Assembly (NCBI GenBank): GCA_028679035.1
Contig: JAJRCL010000096.1
Coordinates: 1 to 5,710, forward strand
Reading direction: 5' to 3'
Length of the DNA stretch: 5,710 bases
From: Methanomicrobiales archaeon
GTDB taxonomy: Archaea > Halobacteriota > Methanomicrobia > Methanomicrobiales > JACTUA01
Part shown: piece by piece, positions 1-4,283 of the stretch
Position numbering within the stretch: position 1 is the first letter of the stretch
Layout: each line of letters starts with the position of its first letter
The notes under the pieces: generated by a model
Databases searched by the model: none
Told to the model about the DNA's origin: nothing
What the model saw: only the letters and a program-made list of their open reading frames with translations
Made by a program: the position numbers and the translations under genes

Positions 1-419
1 GTATCACATGTCCCCCAGACGATCGTTGCCTGCGCACGCTCCCATTCCTCGCGGAGGGCCCTGTCATCCGTATGAAGGGCAAGGGTTCCGGTGATTACCC
101 CGCGTATCGATCCGTCCGGCGAAAGAATGCGCAACACGGTGCAGCGGTAGGCCTTGCACTGCACCGGGCTTGTTGCATGAATCGTGCAGATCCCACAATC
201 TTCTACCCTGCGCAGGAATGGACATGCGGAGGGATGTGCCCCAATCCACGTTCGGTCTCCATAAAGCTCCCGTTTATCGTCATCGATCCGGGCAAAAAAT
301 GTGGTACCGGTTGCCATCGCAGAACACAGGAACTCAAACGGCCCCAGATGTTTCTCTATACCGATGCATTCACCCATGAACATGCAGCATTTTCCGCATT
401 GCGTGCAGGTAAACGTCAT
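1..419 (-). CDS. YkgJ-family CxxCxxCC cysteine-rich metal-binding protein (partial, C-terminus beyond window)
   Basis: Reading the minus strand from the ATG at 419-417 gives 139 codons open to the window edge. The N-terminus carries C5-x2-C8-G-K-C11-C12 and a further C18. A second cluster follows: C66-P-F-L, C75-G-I-C78, I-H, P-V-Q-C88-K-A-Y-x-C93. This order (CxxCGxCC, then CPFL, CxI(Y/H), RP-x-x-C) is the hallmark of the YkgJ / putative zinc- or iron-sulfur-binding family (Pfam PF03692), whose biochemical function is largely unknown. The start is chosen because the next Met (M13) lies after the essential first motif. Only 6 bp (ACCGGC) separate it from the RuBisCO stop and I see no good ribosome binding site, so it is probably translated from the RuBisCO transcript by coupling. 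No signal peptide or membrane segment is visible, so it should be cytosolic. The family call is firm; the metal and the role are unknown. Confidence 0.85.
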   Translation of the reverse strand, partial: MTFTCTQCGKCCMFMGECIGIEKHLGPFEFLCSAMATGTTFFARIDDDKRELYGDRTWIGAHPSACPFLRRVEDCGICTIHATSPVQCKAYRCTVLRILSPDGSIRGVITGTLALHTDDRALREEWERAQATIVWGTCD

Positions 420-425
420 GCCGGT

Positions 426-1718
426 CTATTTCGGTTTATAGAAGCCCCATTTTTCCAGTGCTTCCGCAAGCTCGGGGGCACTCTTTGCCTTTTCCTCGAG
501 ATCCATACCTTCGGTCCACGCCTCGATGGCCTGCATCGTTGCCCGGGCACCGGATCGCGATCCTTTCGGATGCCCATGGATCCCGCCGCTCACCAGCAAT
601 ACAACCTCTCTTCCATAGATATCAAGCACGTCGGGCACGAGACCCGGGTGCAACCCCCCGGACGAAACCGGGAAGGCATTCCGGAGACCGCCCCAGTCCT
701 GATCCAGTGCAAGGCGCCTCACGCCCCTGACCTTTGATTCCCGGAGGATATCAGCAAGGACCGTTACCTCTTTCCGGGATCCGACTAGTTTGCCGACCGC
801 CGTTCCGGTATGGATCTGGCTGATGCCAATCAGTCGCATCATCTTCGCAAGGAACTGCATGGAAATCCCGTGTTTCGGATTGCGGTCGAAAGCCGCATGC
901 ATCGCCCGGTGTGCGTGGATTGCCAGCCCCAGATCGGAGCAGTAATCGCGCATCGTCATAACAGCGGCGGTGCCTGCAACCACGACATCGATCATCGCAT
1001 AATTCCATCCACACTCGGCAAGCAGGTCTGCCCGTTTCTTCATAATATCTGTCGCCGCAGTGATGTTGAGAAAGGCAGATTTGGTCTCCCCGGTTTCCTG
1101 CTCTGCCTTATCCCGCATCCGGGTGAGCAGGCGCACCCGCTCGTCAAAACGGTTAAACGGCGTCGAGGTCAGGTTTTCGTCGTCTTTGACGAAATCAAAA
1201 CCACCCATCCAGGTCTCATACCCGATTGCTGCATGTTCTGCGGCACTGAACCCAATCTTTGGCTTTGGCACAGCTCCGGTTAGCGGCCTTCCGTGGACAT
1301 GCATCATATCGCGGATCCCTTCAATGCCAAAATGAGGGCCCCGGAAATTGCGCAGATATGCCATAGGGAGGGAGACATCAATCAGGCGAAGATTTCTGAG
1401 GGCTTTCATACCGAAAATATTGCCGGCAATCCCACTCAGGAGCTGTGCGGCGTTTCCTTCCTCCCAGAGGGCCAGTGGATAGGCGATTTTTACATAGTTT
1501 CCGTCCACCGCAAATGCCGTGGCCTGCAGCTCCTTCATCCGCGGGGGCATGGCAAAAAGTGTTGTCCAGGTGCCGGTCGAACTTTCGGAAGCAATGCGAC
1601 CAACCGCCTCTGCAGTATCAATTCCTGCAGCAGGTTCAAAATAAAAGAGACAGACCAGATCATCAGCAGCAGGCTCATAGGTAAAATTTACAAATTCCCT
1701 GTACCAGTCAATCGCCAT
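426..1718 (-). CDS. rbcL: Ribulose-1,5-bisphosphate carboxylase/oxygenase, archaeal form III
   Basis: Carboxylates ribulose-1,5-bisphosphate to two 3-phosphoglycerates in the cytosol. Numbering below counts Met1 at the TTG codon 1721-1719, one ahead of the start I prefer. Motifs (spinach equivalents in brackets): E46 [E60] in ESSTGTW with T51-W52 [T65-W66]; N101 [N123] in GNIFG; K153 [K175] and K155 [K177] in KPKIGF; the carbamylated K179 [K201] with D181 and E182 [D203, E204] in GGFDFVKDDEN; H271-R272 [H294-R295] and H275 [H298] in HRAMH; H304 [H327]; K311 [K334] of loop 6 in GTAVGKL; S354 [S379] in SSGG; G379-G380 [G403-G404]. No catalytic residue appears missing, so it is a true RuBisCO and not a RuBisCO-like protein. 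The length of about 430 residues and the short C-terminus suit form III. ATG at 1718-1716 is preferred because AGGTG (1727-1723) lies 4 nt upstream of it; the TTG just before would leave only 1 nt. The symbol follows large-subunit usage; no small subunit is expected or seen. Confidence 0.96.
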   Translation of the reverse strand: MAIDWYREFVNFTYEPAADDLVCLFYFEPAAGIDTAEAVGRIASESSTGTWTTLFAMPPRMKELQATAFAVDGNYVKIAYPLALWEEGNAAQLLSGIAGNIFGMKALRNLRLIDVSLPMAYLRNFRGPHFGIEGIRDMMHVHGRPLTGAVPKPKIGFSAAEHAAIGYETWMGGFDFVKDDENLTSTPFNRFDERVRLLTRMRDKAEQETGETKSAFLNITAATDIMKKRADLLAECGWNYAMIDVVVAGTAAVMTMRDYCSDLGLAIHAHRAMHAAFDRNPKHGISMQFLAKMMRLIGISQIHTGTAVGKLVGSRKEVTVLADILRESKVRGVRRLALDQDWGGLRNAFPVSSGGLHPGLVPDVLDIYGREVVLLVSGGIHGHPKGSRSGARATMQAIEAWTEGMDLEEKAKSAPELAEALEKWGFYKPK

Positions 1719-1722
1719 CAAA

Positions 1723-1727
1723 CACCT
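1723..1727 (-). promoter_or_regulatory. Ribosome binding site of the RuBisCO gene
   Basis: On the minus strand AGGTG is followed by TTTG and then ATG. It matches the archaeal anti-Shine-Dalgarno end of 16S rRNA (CACCU) and decides in favour of the ATG at 1718 over the TTG at 1721. The 4-nt spacing is slightly short. Confidence 0.6.
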
Positions 1728-1750
1728 AAAGTACCTACGATGAAAGTGCT

Positions 1751-1764
1751 GATAAAAAAATCCC
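1751..1764 (-). promoter_or_regulatory. Candidate TATA box / oligo-T element upstream of RuBisCO
   Basis: On the minus strand a purine-rich stretch (AAAGGGA, BRE-like) leads into seven T residues (1760-1754) followed by ATC, about 36 nt before the RuBisCO ATG. As an archaeal TATA-like box it would put the transcription start near 1731 and leave a leader of about a dozen bases that includes the ribosome binding site. The same T run lies 70 bases after the stop of the upstream membrane-protein gene and could instead, or also, serve as an oligo-T terminator for that gene. The sequence cannot separate the two. Confidence 0.4.
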
Positions 1765-1829
1765 TTTGCGTATTCGTATTCAGAATCCGGACAACCCTCC
1801 TCAATTTTCGTGCTGTGCGCAATAACGGG

Positions 1830-2411
1830 TCAGCGAAGAATCGTTACGATCCCAAGCGTCGTTTCCAGTACGACGATGCATGCAATGATCCAGCCTATCG
1901 TCATGCAGATAATCGATTTCCATCGCTTCCAGCCCAGGAGCCATGCGACGAACGGACTCCCGTATAATGAGATCCCGGGGATCCAGATGATCGGGATCAG
2001 CATGACGGGCCCGTAACGCTTTATATAAGGTTTATCACTGGTTTTCTGTTCGATTTTATGAAGCCACGCCTGGATTCGCTTTGATTGTTCCGCAAACAGA
2101 TCGCAGAGGGTAAGTATAAGAATCATCACGCCGATGGCAACCGACGTTGTTACGACGACCACAAGGACCGGATGGATCTGAAGTCCGACACCGACAACGG
2201 CTGCTGCTGCCTGAAGGACAACAGTTGAGACGATGAGTGTTGTTACCTGGTAGACCGGAACACCGGCTGCCACTCCAAGAATAACCGGGATGAGGACAAT
2301 CAGGCTTACCGAGAGAATTGTTCCTTCGAGCAGACGGTATACGCACCAGCTTCGGGCCATCCGCATCGCACACGTCTTCAGCGAGGGTAAATTCACCTTC
2401 TGTCTCCGCAC
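1830..2411 (-). CDS. Small polytopic membrane protein, possibly COG2426-like (putative small multi-drug export)
   Basis: A 193-residue, strongly hydrophobic protein. Likely membrane segments are at residues about 33-50, 54-76, 80-103, 133-160 and 166-190, with a charged loop at about 105-132 (DLFAEQSKRIQ and onward). The segment YGPVMLIPIIWIPG then GSPFVAWLLGW resembles the proline/glycine-rich C-terminal half of COG2426/PF06695 proteins (a YG, then IPLPGTG, then an AxLLG pattern). That similarity is recalled by eye and is weak; no transport function is demonstrated for the family, so a substrate should not be inferred. The start is uncertain. The GTG at 2411-2409 falls about 25 bases after a TATA box, which fits leaderless translation. 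An AAGGTGA just inside the frame could instead serve a later start, but the next in-frame ATG (codon 16) is too far from it. The gene is separated from both neighbours by promoter-like gaps and looks monocistronic. Confidence 0.7.
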   Translation of the reverse strand: MRRQKVNLPSLKTCAMRMARSWCVYRLLEGTILSVSLIVLIPVILGVAAGVPVYQVTTLIVSTVVLQAAAAVVGVGLQIHPVLVVVVTTSVAIGVMILILTLCDLFAEQSKRIQAWLHKIEQKTSDKPYIKRYGPVMLIPIIWIPGISLYGSPFVAWLLGWKRWKSIICMTIGWIIACIVVLETTLGIVTILR

Positions 2412-2414
2412 CTC

Positions 2415-2447
2415 ATGGGATATTCGCCCCCTATATACTTATCCCAT
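2415..2447. promoter_or_regulatory. Perfect 8-bp inverted repeat bracketing a TATA box (candidate operator)
   Basis: ATGGGATA at 2415-2422 and TATCCCAT at 2440-2447 are exact reverse complements, 17 bp apart. The arms flank the TATA-like sequence of the membrane-protein gene: one arm occupies the BRE side, the other lies between TATA and the predicted start site. Such placement fits a repressor or activator dyad. No known archaeal regulator motif is recognised. Confidence 0.45.
2431..2440 (-). promoter_or_regulatory. TATA box of the small membrane protein gene
   Basis: The minus strand reads AAGTATATAG, the best archaeal TATA-like sequence in the window. Its centre (about 2435) lies roughly 25 bases upstream of the GTG start at 2411, so transcription should begin at or next to the start codon, giving a leaderless mRNA. 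Confidence 0.55.
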
Positions 2448-2451
2448 TTCA

Positions 2452-2489
2452 GCCCTCTGAATGGGAGTTGACTCCATTCAGTCGAGGGC
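2452..2489 (-). repeat. Stem-loop overlapping the DUF47 gene stop codon
   Basis: Plus-strand CTGAATGG (2457-2464) pairs with CCATTCAG (2474-2481), extended by AG/CT and a TTGA loop at 2468-2471, with one bulged G (2465). An outer GCCCT/AGGGC pairing (2452-2456 with 2485-2489) lengthens the stem. The structure straddles the TGA at 2480-2478 and ends the PiT-DUF47 unit. No T run follows it on the minus strand, so it is not a textbook archaeal oligo-T terminator; it may protect or define the mRNA 3' end. Confidence 0.5.
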
Positions 2490-3131
2490 GACTGTCACCC
2501 GGTGCAGGATATCCGTTGTATTGGAAAGCGCCCGTCCGGCATCCCTCAGGTGGTGGTAGATCTCCCGCCGGCGGAGCGCTTCCGCCATGTCCCCATTCCT
2601 GAGCAACACCGCCATGCCGGCAATATAAACATGTTCAATAGAGCGTATCGCCTCCCGGACTTCATGAATGGTATCGTGTACTCCTCGTTCATCGCCGTGG
2701 AGATTTCGAACCCCCTTCGTGAGCGCTCTGGTACCGGAAAGGAGTGCCTCCGCCATCTGCTGGATCGGCTGGTCCGGGCTGACACCGAAAGCAAACATTT
2801 CCCGGGCAGTAACGACCGAGAAGTTCAGGACATATCCGATCTGGCGTGAGAGACTGTAAATATCCTGCCGGTCGAAGGGTGTGGAAAAAGCCTCCCCCAG
2901 CTTGTCTTCCAAGGCGTGGCGCATACTGTCGATTTGGGTTTCATACAGGTCAAGCGATATCGGATCAGTAACCGGGCTTGTTTGAAGCCACGTAATAAAG
3001 ATCTGCACCCCTTTCACCGTGCTTTCTGCCTGATCCGCCAGCATGCTCTCGAAATCATATTCCGGGGGAAAAATCGAGAACGGAAATTTGCGTTTCGGCT
3101 TTTCCCTGCTGCCTGAATCGTCCAGTTCCAT
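2478..3131 (-). CDS. DUF47 / PhoU-like protein partnered with PiT phosphate transporter
   Basis: A 217-residue soluble, mainly helical protein of the DUF47 group (PF01865, PhoU_div; TIGR00153), relatives of PhoU usually encoded beside PiT permeases and thought to modulate them from the cytosol. Visible family marks: FPPEYDFESMLADQAE at 21-36; FSTPFDRQDIYSLSRQI at 82-98; AREMFAFGV at 109-117; REIYHHLRDAGRAL at 189-202 followed by TDILHRV. ExxxD of the first helical bundle is present (E64, D68), but the second-bundle E-(A/G)-D type metal site is not evident: IEHVYIAGM stands there at 165-173, and QIGYVLN at 97-103 replaces an acidic stretch. Metal binding may therefore be reduced compared with PhoU; this rests on remembered family patterns. 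The ATG at 3131 is 6 bp after the PiT stop, with GGAGTG (3149-3144) 9 bp upstream of it inside the end of the PiT gene, so translation is coupled to the transporter. Confidence 0.9.
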   Translation of the reverse strand: MELDDSGSREKPKRKFPFSIFPPEYDFESMLADQAESTVKGVQIFITWLQTSPVTDPISLDLYETQIDSMRHALEDKLGEAFSTPFDRQDIYSLSRQIGYVLNFSVVTAREMFAFGVSPDQPIQQMAEALLSGTRALTKGVRNLHGDERGVHDTIHEVREAIRSIEHVYIAGMAVLLRNGDMAEALRRREIYHHLRDAGRALSNTTDILHRVTVALD

Positions 3132-3137
3132 TCCCGG

Positions 3138-4166
3138 TCACACTCCGATCAACGTGGCAATGATAAGATAAATACCTGCGGTAAAAACGACGGTTGCAGG
3201 GATTGTGAACACCATGGCAATGACGATGTCCTTTCCCACCGACCATTGCATCTTTTTCGGATTCTCCGCTGCTCCCACGCCGATCACCGATGTCGAGATG
3301 ATGTGCGTCGAGGAGACCGGTGCACCCGCAAACGTCGCGAGATTGATCACCATGCCTGCTGATATCTGGGAATCGAGAGAATGAATGGGGGAAATCCTGA
3401 AGATACGGTGCCCGAGCGTGTGCATAATACGCCACCCCCCTCCCATCGTCCCCAGAGCAAGAAGGAGAGCACAGATAATTCGGACACTGAACGGAGCCTC
3501 TGGGACTGACTGCCACCCGGCGGCAACAAAGATCAGGGCGATGATCCCCAGCTGCTTCTGGACATCATTGGCTCCATTGGCAAATGCCATTGTTCCCGCT
3601 GCGATCCAGTTGGCAAAAACCACCACGCGGGTAATTTTCCGTTGTGCATTCTGAAGGACAAGTCTCATGCATGTATGCAGCAGGTATCCACCGCCAAGAC
3701 CGATCAGGATCGAGGCGAAGAGAAAGAGGAGGATGAGAACGAGACCTGTGAGACGGTGCGGAGGGGTAAAAAGCTCTGCGACTCCCCAGAGCACACTTCC
3801 AAGGCCGCCGGCAGCCACCCCGGCACCAATAAGCCCACCGATGATTGCGTGCGTCGACGAGGATGGGAGACCGTATTTCGCGGTTATAATATTCCAGCCT
3901 GTTGCTCCGAGCAGGGCAGAGAGGAGGACTACCAGAAGGCGGTCCTGTGAAGGTATAGTGACCAGATGGGCGAGCGTCAGGGCAACGGCACTTCCACTGA
4001 AAACCGCTCCCAGAAAACCCACACCTGCAATAAACAGGATTCCCTTCCGGGGAGTCGCTGAACGGGAAGCAATGAAGGTCGCTGCAATTGCGCTCGAATC
4101 CTGAAACCCGTTGGTAAAGGTGAATGCAAACGCTATCGCAATTGCGAGAATGGCGACTATAATCAT
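3138..4166 (-). CDS. pit: PiT-family inorganic phosphate transporter
   Basis: A 342-residue integral membrane protein of the PiT family (PF01384), predicted to import inorganic phosphate with H+ or Na+. The internal duplication is clear. The first half has FTNGFQDSSAIAAT (17-30) and LPSSSTHAIIGGLIGAG (100-116); the second has FANGANDVQKQLGI (195-208) and PVSSTHIISTSVIGVGA (283-299). Hydrophobic segments fill nearly the whole length, with an arginine/lysine-containing link near 168-180. The second repeat is canonical. In the first the usual D-x-x-N-A-x-A-T is D23-S-S-A-I-A-A-T30, so the Asn is replaced by Ala. The length is on the short side for the family but typical of prokaryotic forms lacking the central loop. 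AGGA (4176-4173) lies 6 nt before the ATG. It is transcribed with the DUF47 gene. Sulfate, carried by some PiT relatives, is an alternative substrate, but the DUF47 partner favours phosphate. Confidence 0.93.
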   Translation of the reverse strand: MIIVAILAIAIAFAFTFTNGFQDSSAIAATFIASRSATPRKGILFIAGVGFLGAVFSGSAVALTLAHLVTIPSQDRLLVVLLSALLGATGWNIITAKYGLPSSSTHAIIGGLIGAGVAAGGLGSVLWGVAELFTPPHRLTGLVLILLFLFASILIGLGGGYLLHTCMRLVLQNAQRKITRVVVFANWIAAGTMAFANGANDVQKQLGIIALIFVAAGWQSVPEAPFSVRIICALLLALGTMGGGWRIMHTLGHRIFRISPIHSLDSQISAGMVINLATFAGAPVSSTHIISTSVIGVGAAENPKKMQWSVGKDIVIAMVFTIPATVVFTAGIYLIIATLIGV

Positions 4167-4172
4167 CGGTTT

Positions 4173-4176
4173 TCCT
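4173..4176 (-). promoter_or_regulatory. Ribosome binding site of pit
   Basis: On the minus strand AGGA lies 6 bases before the ATG at 4166-4164 and supports that start. Farther upstream, CTCAAATACC (about 4195-4204) is a weak TATA candidate that I would not call on its own. Confidence 0.4.
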
Positions 4177-4225
4177 GCATACCGAATTTCCGTGAGGGTA
4201 TTTGAGAATTTCCTTTTTCAGCCGG

Positions 4226-4244
4226 ATGATGAGAGCCCCATCAT
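4226..4244. repeat. Short inverted repeat in the pit upstream region
   Basis: ATGATG (4226-4231) and CATCAT (4239-4244) are exact reverse complements with a 7-base spacer. The stem is only 6 bp and no T run follows on the minus strand, so it is unlikely to terminate the permease transcript. A regulatory dyad upstream of the phosphate transporter promoter is possible but unproven. Confidence 0.3.
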
Positions 4245-4273
4245 TCTGCCCGCTGGACTTTCCTTGTTTCAGG

Positions 4274-4283
4274 GCGTTAACGC
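4274..4283. repeat. Perfect 10-bp palindrome directly after the permease stop codon
   Basis: GCGTTAACGC is fully self-complementary and abuts the TGA of the APC permease (4286-4284). It lies about 110 bp upstream of the pit ATG. It has no loop, so it is a protein-binding-type palindrome more than a hairpin. A chance occurrence of a 10-bp palindrome in a window this long is quite possible. Confidence 0.3.

Noticed and set aside
72..737. Plus-strand open frame of 221 codons
   Set aside because: It lies antisense to the YkgJ gene and the end of the RuBisCO gene, both with clear family motifs, and its translation is low-complexity in feel with no recognisable domain.
426..1718. RuBisCO-like protein (form IV) instead of a true RuBisCO
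   Set aside because: Form IV proteins lack several catalytic residues; here the carbamylated lysine, both acidic metal ligands, the loop 6 lysine and the phosphate-binding residues are all present.
1719..1721. TTG as the RuBisCO start codon
   Set aside because: It would leave 1 nt after the AGGTG ribosome binding site; the adjacent ATG at 1718 fits better.
1293..1967. Plus-strand open frame of 224 codons
   Set aside because: It is antisense to the RuBisCO N-terminal half, the intergenic gap and the end of the membrane gene; no domain and no plausible plus-strand promoter or ribosome binding site.
2318..2602. Plus-strand open frame crossing the intergenic gap between the DUF47 and membrane-protein genes
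   Set aside because: Most of it overlaps two minus-strand genes, and the gap it crosses is better explained by a TATA box, dyad and hairpin.
3667..4104. Plus-strand open frame of 145 codons
   Set aside because: Antisense shadow of the PiT gene; the arginine- and proline-rich translation is typical of a reverse frame.
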